From QHXW01 sp963847515 (GTDB lineage Bacteria; Acidobacteriota; Terriglobia; Bryobacterales; Bryobacteraceae): a stretch of 64,000 bases of DNA. Location of the stretch: positions 372,001-436,000 of the forward strand of contig CAWKAA010000005.1 in NCBI GenBank assembly GCA_963847515.1, in the 5' to 3' direction. Position numbers and translations under genes: made by a program. A model generated the notes under the pieces. That model saw only the letters and a list, made by a program, of their open reading frames with translations, searched no databases and was not told where the DNA came from. Below, piece after piece: positions 55,317 through 64,000 of the stretch. Within the stretch, counting starts at the first letter, position 1. The number at the start of each line of letters is the position of its first letter.

Positions 55317-57401
55317 TCGCGGTTGAGCCGTCTTTCAAGAACTGAATTCAACATCTTAGAATAGCGCCCGAGCGTGCCGGAAGTGAACAGATCATCGTGC
55401 GCCGAGTGGATCGGAGTCCGCGCGGAACTCAATCGGGATGCGGCCATTGACCGGCATGGTTTGCGCGGCGCCACCGGTCGCGATGGCCGCGAACGGAATC
55501 GTCATAGCCGCGAACGGTTTTGCGAATTTCTTCGAAGACGTTGTCCGGAAGCCAGGGTCCCATCTCGCGCGCCGCGCCCATTTCTTTCGCGATCAGCCCG
55601 ATGATTTCCAGATCCGGCTTGGCGCCCATGGTCTGCGCGGCTTTCCGCAGGCGCTGCACCTCACCGCAGACGTTGGTCACCGTCCCGCTTTTTTCATAGG
55701 CGGAGGCCGCGGGCAGCACCACATCGGCAGTCTGCGCCGTTTCCGTGAGGAACATTTCCTGCGACCACGACGAACGCGCTTCTTGGCCTGCAGCTTTGCG
55801 TTCTTTAGCGGATTTGCGCCGACCACCCAAAGCACATCCAGATCTTCGGCCGCCAGCATTTCGGCCACCGACATTCCCGGCTGGCCGGCGGGCTGATAGC
55901 CGGGGAGCAAGCTCCGGCATCAAGTCCCATATCGACGGCGCCTCGCGAATTGGAGTAGTCCACGAGCGGCACGTACTGCACCGGAATTCCGAGGCTTGCG
56001 CCGAACGCCACCAGCTTGCGGACCGCCTCGCCCTTGATGGCATCGCCGTAGACGAATCACCAGCTCCGGCTCAGCTTTCAGCTTTTCGCCAGAGACTCGA
56101 CCGCGGCCAGTTCCTTCCCCGGCTCGGCGCGCAGGAATGCCGCCGCGTAGTTATCCTCTCGCACGGGCTTCTCGGTAACCACGTAGACGTGCGCCTGATG
56201 ATGCCGGTAATTCGCGCGAATCTGGAACGACAGGAACGGCTGCTCAAGGGCGAGGTCGGCGCCAATTACCAGGAAGGCTTTCTTCTCGTAAAGCTCGCCG
56301 CGCGGTGGCGAGTGCGCCGGGGTTTCCGCTGACGGCGTCCAGCAATGTGACTACATCGCCTGTGCGGTGATGATCGATGTTGTTCGTGCCCAGCACCTGG
56401 CGCGCGAATTTCTGCAGATAGTAGTTTTCTTCGTTGGTCGTGTGGTTGGAGCCGATAATGCCGATCGTGCCTCCGAGCGTTTTGACTTGCTGAAATTTTT
56501 CGGCGATCGCTTGGAGCGCTTTCGACCAGGAGACCGGTTCGAATTTGCCATCCACACGCACAAGGGGCGACTGTAGGCGGTCCGGGTGATCGGAGAAATC
56601 GAAACCGTAGCGGCCTTTGATGCAGAGAAACTCGCCGTTGATACCGGAGCGGTCGCGATTGTTGCCGCGGATGATCTGGCCATTGCGGACGCCCAGCGTG
56701 GTCTTGCATCCGTTGGAGCAATGCGTGCATATTGTGCCCACGTGTTCCATCTCCCACGGACGCGTCTTGTAGCGATACGTGCCGCTGGTGAGCGCGCCCA
56801 CCGGGCAGATATCGATGCACATGCCGCATTCGTCGCACTCCAGGTGGTCGCCGTGGTTGGGTGCAATCTCCGACACGGCGCCGCGGTTGACCACTCCCAG
56901 CGCGCTCACTCCCATGCCCTCGCTGCAAATGCGCACGCAGCGGAAGCAAAGGATGCAGCGCGGCCCATCGTAAAAAACAACGGGTGACCACTGTTTCTCG
57001 TCGACGTGAATTTTCTGCTCGGTAAAGCGGCTCTCGCCCGCGCCGTAGCGGAATACCATGTCCTGCAATTCGCATTCGCCGCCTTTGTCGCACACTGGAC
57101 AATCCAGCGGATGATTGGTGAGCAGGAATTCGAGCATAGACTTGCGTGCCTGGCGCACCTGCTCGGTTTCGGTGTGCACAACCATGCCCTCGGCCACTGG
57201 CGTGGTGCACGCCACCATCAGCTTGGGCGCCTTCTCGATCTCCACCAGGCACATGCGGCAGGCCGCTTGCAGGGCCAGGCCTTCGTAATAACAGAACGAG
57301 GGGATCTCGATGCCGTTGCGTTTCGCGGCCTCGATAACCAGCGTGCCCGCCGGGGCCTCGAGCTGACGGTCGTTGATCGTGAATTTGACTAGATTGGGCA
57401 T
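55313..57401 (-). CDS. nuoG: NADH-quinone oxidoreductase subunit G, at least six frame breaks
   Basis: The reconstructed product is about 695 residues. The N-terminal Fe-S part reads unbroken: SFCYYEGLALQAACRMCLVE ([2Fe-2S]), NHPLDCPVCDKGGECELQDM (His/Cys [4Fe-4S]), CILCFRCVRICSEG, CDECGMCIDICPVGALTSG, then THCSNGCKTTLGVRN leading into the molybdopterin-like fold. Later blocks are YYLQKFARQVLGTNNIDHH, LDVLWVVGANPLKNAK, ADVVLPAASAYEKSGTVTN and a C-terminus LFTSGTLGRYSKM. Frames change near 56295, 56075, 55905, 55790, 55505 and 55385. Electrons pass from NuoF through its clusters. Confidence 0.9.
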
Positions 57402-58715
57402 TTACGCCATCACCGCTGCGTTCTCATACGGGCACGGCTTCCCATCCAGGTGCGCCTCGAATTCCTCGCGGAATTTCTCCACGATAGAGATGGTGGGCAG
57501 CGCCGCGGCATCGCCCAGCGGGCAGAAAGTCCGGCCCAGCATGTTCTTGGCGAGTTCGCCGATTAGGTTGATGTCGTCCCGCCGTCCCATGCCGTCATGG
57601 AATCGCGTGAGAATTTTACGGAGCCACGCGGTGCCTTCGCGGCATGGAATGCACCAGCCACAGCTCTCGTGCGCATAGAATCGCATGATGCGTAGCGCCA
57701 CTTTCACCATGCAGGTGTCTTCATCCATGATGACGACACCGCCCGAGCCGAGCATGGTTTTCTTTTTGGCCATGGCGTCATAGTCCATGGTGAGCCCTTC
57801 GCATTCCGCCGCGGTCAGCACCGGGCAGGACGATCCGCCGGGAATGAAGGCTTTCATTTTCTTGCCGCCGCGAATGCCGCCGCCGACTTCGTTGATCATC
57901 TTGTCTACCGGGAAAGCCGAGCGGCAGCTCGTAAACGCCGGGTTTGTTGATGTGACCGGTAAGGCAGGTGAGCTTGGTGCCGCCGGCTTTGGGAATTCCC
58001 AGCGCCGCGAAAGCCGCGCCGCCATCGCGAATGATCGGCGGTACCGCGCAAAAGGTCTCGACATTGTTCAAAACCGTGGGGCATTGAAACGCGCCGACTA
58101 CCGCCGGAAACGGCGGCCGGATACGCGGGATGCCGCGTTTGCCTTCGAGCGATTCGAGCAGCGCCGATTCCTCGCCGCACTCGTAAGCGCCCGCGCCGGT
58201 ATGGGTGTAGGCGTCAAACGAAAAATTCGATCCCTGCAGGTTCTTGCCTAGATATCCGCTGGTCGTAAGCTTCGGCGATGGCTTTATCCAGGATCTCGAT
58301 CAGGTATCGATACTCGCCCCGCACATAGATGTAACCGGCGTGCGCATCTACCGCGAGACCGGCGATCAGCATACCTTCGATCAACTGGTGCGGGTCGTTC
58401 TCCATCAGCAGGCGGTCCTTGCAAGTGCCGGGCTCGCTTTCATCCGCGTTGACGACAATGTATTTGGGCTTGGGCGAATTGCGCGGCACGAAGCTCCACT
58501 TCATGCCCGGTGGGGAAACCGGCGCCGCCGCGTCCGCGAAGATTCGAGACTTTCACTTCCTCGATAATCTCCTCCGGCTTCATCTCCGAGCGCTTTCTTG
58601 AATGCTGTGTAGCCATCGGTGGCGAGATAAGTGTCGATCGATGCCGAATTCGGCAGGCCGAAACGGCGGCTGAGAGCACTTTGATTTCGAGCGGGCTGGG
58701 TTCGTTATACAGCAT
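57402..58715 (-). CDS. nuoF: NADH-quinone oxidoreductase subunit F, about five frame breaks
   Basis: The reconstructed product is about 436 residues, the NADH- and FMN-binding subunit. Blocks are EEVKVSNLRGRGGAGFPTG (nucleotide/FMN loop), KYIVVNADESEPGTCKDR, AGYIYVRGEYRYLIE, NNVETFCAVPPIIRDGG, and the [4Fe-4S] N3 ligands SCGWCIPCREGTAWL with FCPLGDAAALP. Frames change near 58630, 58590, 58515, 58240 and 57915. The gene stops right before nuoG (TAAATG) and starts 3 bases after nuoE. Confidence 0.9.
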
Positions 58716-58718
58716 GCG

Positions 58719-59201
58719 CTATTGCGTCTTTCTCAGACCGTCGAGAAGCTGATCGAGCTGCTCCGGTGTCACGTAATGATGGAAGTCGTAGTTGACCTGA
58801 AGGGCCGGCGCCCAGGAGCACGCGCCGATGCACTCGACTTCTTCGAGCGAAATTTGCCCGTCGGCCGTCGCCTCTTTGTGTCCGATGCCCAAGCTTCGGC
58901 AGGCGTGCTGCCATAGCTCTTCCCCGCCGGTCAGCAGGCAACTGATGTTCGTGCATATCTGCACGTGATACTTGCCCAGCGGCTTGCGATGCAGCATCGA
59001 GTAATACGAGAGCACCTCCTCGACCTGCAGTGGCGTGACCCCGACGCGCCGCGCGACTTCTTCGACCAGCTCCTGCGTGATCGAGCCGATCTCATCCTGC
59101 GCGTAGAGCAGCATCGGCACCATCGCCGATCGCTGCCGCCCCGGCGGGTACGAGTGCAGGAGCTTGGCGAACCTTGCTTCGAGCTGTGGAGAAAAAGTCA
59201 T
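58719..59201 (-). CDS. nuoE: NADH-quinone oxidoreductase subunit E
   Basis: The product is 160 residues from ATG 59201; a longer frame from 59252 has no support. The thioredoxin-like [2Fe-2S] site is complete: CTNISCLLTGGEELW and ECIGACSWAPALQVN supply the four cysteines. Helical start SPQLEARFAKLLHSYPPGRQ and VEEVARRVGVTPLQVEEVLS are typical. It is one of only two nuo genes here with no frame break (the other is nuoM). Confidence 0.93.
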   Translation of the reverse strand: MTFSPQLEARFAKLLHSYPPGRQRSAMVPMLLYAQDEIGSITQELVEEVARRVGVTPLQVEEVLSYYSMLHRKPLGKYHVQICTNISCLLTGGEELWQHACRSLGIGHKEATADGQISLEEVECIGACSWAPALQVNYDFHHYVTPEQLDQLLDGLRKTQ

Positions 59202-59214
59202 TTGAAATTTTCGA

Positions 59215-59276
59215 CCGCAGAGGCGCCGAGACGCTGAGAAAACTCTTTTCACAGCCCTTTGCGTCTCTGCGTTGAA
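59215..59276. repeat. Inverted GC-rich intergenic repeat between nuoD and nuoE
   Basis: CGCAGAGGCGCCGAGACGC is followed after about 20 bases by GCGTCTCTGCG, which pairs loosely with it. The sequence resembles the intergenic units at 6842 and 40515. It may form a hairpin inside the nuo transcript. Confidence 0.4.
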
Positions 59277-60528
59277 TTATCGATCCGAATCCCCCAATAC
59301 AAAATCCATACTGCCGATCGACGGCGATCACGTCAGCGATCAGCGTTCCCTTGACCATCTCCGGAATCGCCTGCAAATTGCCAAAGCTGGGGCCGCGCAC
59401 GTGTACGCGATACGGCTTCGCCGTGCCGTCGCTGACGACGTAATAGCCCACTTCGCCCCGCGGCGATTCAATCACCTGGTACACCTCGCCCGGCTGGCAA
59501 CGCGAAGCCCTCGGTCACGATTTTGAAGTGATAGATCAGGGCTTCCATCTCGGTTTTCATTTTTTCCCGGTCGGGCAGAACCACGTGCGGCGCGTCGCGG
59601 TCCAGCGGCCGTCCGGCATGCCCTCGAGCGCCTGCTTGACAATGCGCGCACTCTGCCGCATCTCCTCGATTCGCACCAGGTAGCGCGCATAAACGTCGTT
59701 CTCCGTGCGCGTGGGAATCTCGAAATCGAACTTTTCGTAACTGGAGTAAGGCTGCGTCTTTGCGGATGTCCCATTTCAGTCCCGCGGCGCGCAGCATTGG
59801 GCCGGTGACCCCCAGATCCAGCATGTCCTCGATCGAAATGCAACCCACACCCTGTGGTGCGCCCGATCCAAATGCGATTGTTGGTCAGCAGCTCTTCGTA
59901 TTCGTCCACGCGGCTCGGGAAACACCTCGATGAAATCCTGGACGCGCTTCTGCCAGCCGCGCGGCGGCTCCAGCGCCAGGCCGCCGATGCGGAAATAACT
60001 GGTCATCATGCGCTGGCCCGAGTACATTTCGAAAATGCGCAGGATGTCTTCGCGCTCGCGGAAGCAGTAGAGGAACACCGACATGGCGCCAATGTCGATA
60101 GCGTGCGTGCCCAGCCATACCAGGTGGCTGTTAAGCCGGGTCAGCTCAGTCAGCATCACGCGCGTCCACTGCGCCATGGGCGGAATCTCGAGCCCCAGCA
60201 GCTTCTCCACCGCCAGGCAATAGCAGAGATTGTTCGAAAGCGGCGCCAGGTAATCGATGCGGTCAGTGAGGGTGACTCCCTGCTGATAGTTCTTGACCTC
60301 GAATTCCTTCTCGATGCCCGTGTGAAGATAGCCGATGTCGGGCTGCGCCGAAACGATGGTTTCGCCATCGAGTTCGAGCAAAAGCCGCAAAACGCCGTGC
60401 GTCGACGGGTGCTGCGGGCCCATGTTGAGCGTCATGCGCCGGGCCGAGGCACGTCGGTCTCCGGCGATTCGGCGGGACTCTGCGGTTGAATCGACCGCCG
60501 TTACGCCCGGAATGTCTGCATCGTTCAT
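59277..60528 (-). CDS. nuoD: NADH-quinone oxidoreductase subunit D, about six frame breaks
   Basis: The reconstructed product is about 416 residues. NuoD forms the quinone pocket with NuoB. Blocks are NMGPQHPSTHGVLRLLLELD, PDIGYLHTGIEKEFEVKNYQ, LTDRIDYLAPLSNNLCYCLA, THAIDIGAMSVFLYCFRERE, ESPRGEVGYYVVSDG, and the end RGPSFGNLQAIPEMVKGTLI then IAVIGSMDFVLGDSDR after repair. Frames change near 59925, 59865, 59750, 59605, 59500 and 59318; the last is one G inserted before ATCGGC. Confidence 0.9.
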
Positions 60529-60529
60529 C

Positions 60530-61009
60530 TTAAACCCGGTTCCCCGTTACAGGATAATCTTTGCGCAGCGGATAGCCTTCCCAATCCTCCGGCAGCATGA
60601 TGCGGCGCAAGTCGGGATGATTGCGAAAGCGGATGCCGAACAGGTCGAAAGTTTCGCGCTCATACCAGTTGGCGCCGCGCCAGACGGCCGTGACCGAATC
60701 GATTTCCGGATTCGCGCCAGCCAGACGGCATTTCAGCCGCAAGCCGCTCGATTGCGCTCCGGCGAATGCAGGTGATACACCACTTCGAACCGCGGGCTCT
60801 TCCGGATACCAGTCGACCGCGGTAACCGTGCTCAGCCGCGCGAACTTCATGTTCATTCTTTAGATAAGCGGCAGACGTCGACGATTTGATTCACGCGCGA
60901 TTTCAAGCGTGAGTTCGTCTTTTTCGAACTTGCCGCCGGCCATGGCCTCGGGCTCGGCCTCTGCCAGCGCCGCCACCACCGGGAATCTCTTCAGCTCTTC
61001 TGCAATCAT
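60530..61009 (-). CDS. nuoC: NADH-quinone oxidoreductase subunit C, about three frame breaks
   Basis: The reconstructed product is about 160 residues from ATG 61009 (MIAEELKRFPVVAALAEAEP). The 30-kDa-subunit signature is clear: WRGANWYERETFDLFGIRFR then NHPDLRRIMLPEDWEGYPLR and KDYPVTGN. Frames change near 60880 (one extra A), near 60853 (a lost A in AAAGAATG) and near 60765. Its ATG overlaps the nuoA stop as ATGA, so nothing lies between nuoA and nuoC. Confidence 0.88.
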
Positions 61010-61410
61010 GGATCAACGTCTTCTCGTCCGGGGTCCTGGTAGGACCAGTCCAGTGCCCCCTTTTTCCAGATGTAAGAAGAATCCGCAAAGAATCAGAAAG
61101 ATGAACACCAGCATCTCGACGAACGCAAACATCTTCAGCTCGCGGTAAACTACAGCCCACGGATAGAGAAAGATTGCCTCGATATCAAACAGGATGAACA
61201 GCATGCCCACCAGGTAAAACTTGACGCTGAAACCGATGGCGCGCATCGCCGGTGGGCACGATGCCGGATTCGTAAGGCATGTCCTTCACCCGGTTACGCA
61301 CCCTCTTTCCCAGCACAAAAGAAAGTCCCAGCATGAGGGCCGCAATCGCCATGGCGATCGCTACCTGCAGCAAAACAGGGAAATACGATCTCTGGATACG
61401 AGGTCGGCAT
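61006..61410 (-). CDS. nuoA: NADH-quinone oxidoreductase subunit A, two to three frame breaks
   Basis: The reconstructed product is about 134 residues with three helices: LLQVAIAMAIAALMLGLSFV, FYLVGMLFILFDIEAIFLYP (family hallmark with Asp and Glu) and AFVEMLVFIFLILCGFFLHL. The loop KDMPYESGIVPTGDAR holds the usual PYE(S/C)G. Frames change near 61388, 61250 and 61035. ATG 61410 is the first codon of the whole nuo operon; the promoter should lie in 61411-61491, shared with thiS. Confidence 0.9.
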
Positions 61411-61491
61411 TGCCTGTTTTTCCGGGAAGCGAAAAAAGACGTTTAACTTTGAATATAATGAGTACGAAAACGGGGTGTCAACCTGACGTCT

Positions 61492-61717
61492 ATGTCGGAA
61501 ACAGTCCAAACGCTCGTTTCGATCGTGGTGAATGGCGAGACGCGCGCCGCGCGCGCCGGAGATACCATATGCCGATCTGGTCCGCGCGCTCGATCTCGAT
61601 CCCGAGCGTCTGGCCATCGAACTCGACCGCCGCATCGTGAAGCGCGCCCAGTGGACCACTACAGTGCTCCCGGCGGGCGCGCATCTCGAGATAGTTCAGT
61701 TCGTCGGCGGCGGCTAG
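61492..61717 (+). CDS. thiS: Sulfur carrier protein ThiS, one frame break
   Basis: The reconstructed product is about 74 residues with the beta-grasp fold and the C-terminal Gly-Gly needed for thiocarboxylation (IVQFVGGG). Blocks are VSIVVNGETRAARAGDTYAD, LVRALDLDPERLAIELDRRI and VLPAGAHLEIVQFV. The frame changes near 61569, where deleting an A (ACCATATG to ACCTATG) gives GDTYADLV. A TATAAT lies at 61454-61459. It is divergent from nuoA. thiG/thiF are not in view. Confidence 0.82.
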
Positions 61718-62092
61718 TTACTTCTTCTCAGCTTCGATTTTCTCAATCAGCAGTCGCTTTCGATCCGCCGTGCGGTGTAAAGTTTTCCGCTCGCGACCAC
61801 TCTCTCACCGGCAAACGGCAGCAGCTTATCGTTCTGGCTCGCCGCCGGCATGGCATCCGTCGTGGGCCAATAGATGGATCCGTCATCCGCCCAGAATGAC
61901 GAGCGGTGAGCCGGCTTTGGCGCACGCTTTGGCGCAATCCGGGCTGATCGGCTTCTTCAGATTCTTCGTGAATGTGCAGGCTGAATCGATTACGTAACCT
62001 TTAACAGTCGTAACGGTGGCTGTTTTGGCGTCAGGGGCCGCCATCAGCACCAGAGCGCTCGCAAGCGCACATACACCGGCAACAATTCGCAT
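61718..62092 (-). CDS. Small secreted protein with conserved cysteines, one to two frame breaks
   Basis: The product is about 124 residues. ATG 62092 is preceded by GGAGGGTCA. The signal peptide MRIVAGVCALASALVLMAAP is followed by TVKGYVIDSACTFTKNLKKP and SPDCAKACAKAGSPLVIL, a pattern with three cysteines seen in many acidobacterial secreted proteins, then DDGSIYWPTTDAMP. Frames change near 61899 (extra G) and possibly near 61763 before the end IEKIEAEKK. It may be a small metal- or quinone-related periplasmic protein, but no function is known to me. Its stop adjoins the thiS stop. Confidence 0.6.
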
Positions 62093-62218
62093 TGACCCTC
62101 CAAAAAGAATGTGTTCCGAACAGTTTACATGCGTCGCCGCCAAACTCAATAGTGTCTTTCTGTTAATTACAAATCACTATTGTCCTGTTCCCGCTCCCCG
62201 CTTACACTGATCCAACCC

Positions 62219-64000
62219 ATGCGTTGTGTTAGTCTCGAAAAAACATTCTTGTTGTTTTCTGTCTGCCTGTGCTGGAGTCTTGGCGCACAGGATCCCGTCG
62301 GCGTTCTGGAAGGGCAAATCAACGACCCGTCCGGTGCGTTCGTCTCCGCCGCTGAAGTCACCGCGAGCAATCCTCAAACCGGTTTCAGCGCAAAACGCCG
62401 CTCCGCGAACGATGGCGCATTCCACTTCTCGTCTCTGCCGGTAGGCGAGTACGATCTGCATGTCAGCGCCGAGGGCTTTGCCACGTTTACGACGTCGTCG
62501 ATTCGCATCGACATTGGCCGCACGGTCCGCATCCCGGTGAAGCTCGAAGTGGCCGCCGGGCATAGCGAGGTAAGTGTCACCGGCACCGGCGCTACTGTGG
62601 ATCTAGGCCCGACGCTCGGCAACGTGGTTTCGTCGCACGAAGCCCTCGACTTGCCGCTGAACGGCCGCAATTTCACGCAGCTTGGCTTGCTGCAACCCGG
62701 GGTCGCTCCCATGACCGGAGGCTTGGCCGAGGCCGGTGGCATCGTGCGTGCCAACCAGGCGTACGCCGTGAACGGCCAGCGTCCCGAATCGAACGGCTAT
62801 CTGCTGGACGGTGTGCCCAATATCGATAGCGTCAACGGTGGATTCGCCATCCGCGTGCCAGTCGATGCCATCGGCGAATTCCGCATCCTGACGCTAAATG
62901 CTCCGGCGGAATACGGGGGTACCAGCGGCGCCACCACCAGCGCCGTAACCAAATCCGGCAGCAACAATTTCCACGGGGACGTCTACGAGTTTCTGCGCAA
63001 CAGCGATTTCGACACACGCAACTTCTTCGCTTCGAGCGTCGAGCCGCTCCACCAGAACCAGTTCGGCGCCACCGCCGGCGGCCCGATCCGCCGCAACAAA
63101 GATTTCTTCTTCGCCTACTACGAGGGCTTGCGCGACCGAGCGGGCGTCACCAAGACAGCTATCGTGCCGACGCCCCAACAGCGTCAGGGTAATTTTTCGG
63201 GAGACAGGCTCACCGCTGATCAACTACTTCAGTGGCCAGCCCGTTCCCGGCAACCAGATTCCGGCGGGGATGATCAGCCCGATCGCACAAAACGCTCTCC
63301 AGTTCTATCCGCTGGGCAATATCTCGCCATCGCTCTACGCTGCTACGGTGATGGGAACCAACAATTACGACCAGGGCGGTTTCCGGCTCGATCACAATTT
63401 TTCCGGCGGGCGATCAGCTTTTCCTGCGCTATGCGACATCGAGCACCGGTGAACTCGACCCGCTGCCCATCGCCGGCGCCGGCGTTCCAGGTTTCCCTGT
63501 TGGCGACAGCATTCGCACTCACTCGGTTACCATTTCGGAAACGCACGTGTTCTCTCCTAGTGCTCTGCAAACGTTCCGGGCAGCTTTCTTCCGAAATGAG
63601 TTTATCTTCGGGCAGCGTCTGAATTCCACGCCGCCCAGCGCACTGGGCTTCCAGTACCAGCCAACGCTTGGCCTCGCCGCCGGCCCTCCCTACTTGATCG
63701 TAAGCGGCTACGCCAGCGTGGGAGACCCCATTGTCGGCCCGCAAAACACGTACCAGAACAACTACCAGGTCAGCGATTCCATTTCGATCACGCGCGGGCG
63801 TCACAGCTTCAAATTCGGCGGCGACTTTGACCGTACCCAAATCAACCTGTTGTTCGGTATCGCCACCAACGGCTTCTTCGTTTTTGCGCCGTTTCCTTTC
63901 AGCGATTCGTTTGCGAGCTTCCTAACGGGTCAGTCGGTCACTTTCTTCCAGGGCGGCGGCCAGTTCGACCGCGCGTTGCGAAACATCATGGTGGCAGGCT
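62219..64000 (+). CDS. TonB-dependent receptor, Oar-like, partial and frame-broken
   Basis: The gene runs off the window after about 590 residues. ATG 62219 gives a signal peptide (KTFLLFSVCLCWSLGAQDP). Residues 28-110 are a carboxypeptidase-regulatory-like domain (GVLEGQINDPSGAFVSAAEV, YDLHVSAEGFATF). The plug has LPLNGRNFTQLGLLQPGVAP, YLLDGVPNIDSVNGG and NAPAEYGGTSGATTSAVTKS, then the barrel starts at FHGDVYEFLRNSDFDTRNFF. Frames change near 63213 and 63412. The architecture matches the receptor at 13336, which is about 1.2 kb longer than what is visible here. Confidence 0.85.

Noticed and set aside
1..64000. CRISPR arrays, insertion sequences or rRNA genes
   Set aside because: I looked for regularly spaced direct repeats, transposase motifs and conserved rRNA stretches on both strands and saw none.

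Overview
The window looks like a chromosomal segment, including the origin region, of a GC-rich acidobacterium, most likely Solibacter/Bryobacter-like. This assignment is inferred from gene content: three large Oar-type TonB-dependent receptors with a carboxypeptidase-regulatory-like N-terminus, a PadR plus 'duplicated orphan permease' ABC pair, a GWxTD-domain protein, a beta-propeller protein with a Solibacter-type C-terminal domain, and many small secreted proteins. No 16S rRNA is present to confirm it.

Layout. 1-6.7 kb: the N-terminal part of a Na+/solute symporter, a secreted protein, a partial Tad-pilus-like cluster (cpaB/secretin fusion, tadB, tadC) and an alpha/beta hydrolase. 6.9-13.2 kb: acetyl-CoA synthetase, two tandem phosphohexomutases, a CBM9-like protein and a BD-FAE-type esterase. 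13.3-17.3 kb: a 1227-residue TonB-dependent receptor and a small hypothetical. 17.3-21.0 kb: an ATP-grasp ligase with a Zn metallopeptidase, then a TcmP/DUF5131 two-gene module whose function I do not know. 21.0-25.8 kb: an MBL-fold hydrolase, a membrane protein, YgfZ, and a chain of overlapping genes (secreted protein, cysH, cysC, PHP phosphoesterase). 25.9-31.4 kb: tRNA-Gly(GCC), then dnaA, dnaN and gyrB with DnaA-box-like sites, the likely oriC neighbourhood. 31.4-48.4 kb: accessory genes, including a threonine dehydratase divergent from an ArsR regulator over a perfect palindrome, a second TonB receptor with a small Cys/His-rich companion, glutathione peroxidase, FecR-like protein, PadR-permease pair, cold-shock protein, thiL and O-methyltransferase, a PIN/RHH toxin-antitoxin pair and a DinB-like protein. 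48.4-61.4 kb: one long minus-strand complex I operon, nuoA-C-D-E-F-G-H-J-K-L-M-N. nuoB and nuoI are missing from their usual slots. 61.5-64 kb: thiS, a secreted protein, and the start of a third TonB receptor.

The most striking large-scale feature is the sequence itself. I count more than 60 single-base frameshifts, nearly all resolvable as one extra base. They are packed into a few blocks (about 6.9-11.4, 18.0-18.7, 23.5-25.2, 26.4-31.4 and 51.9-61.6 kb, plus the last receptor). Very long genes between those blocks read through without a break. Because dnaA, dnaN, gyrB and most nuo genes are hit, I read these as consensus errors rather than real gene death. I give each broken gene as one full-length CDS and state where its frame changes.

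Apart from the window ends, no stretch over 300 bases lacks a gene. The largest intergenic stretches are 1671-1941 (nothing recognised), 25956-26230 (dnaA leader), 27545-27782 (possible origin) and 44423-44654 (cold-shock leader). I saw no rRNA, CRISPR array, transposase, integrase or phage structural genes.
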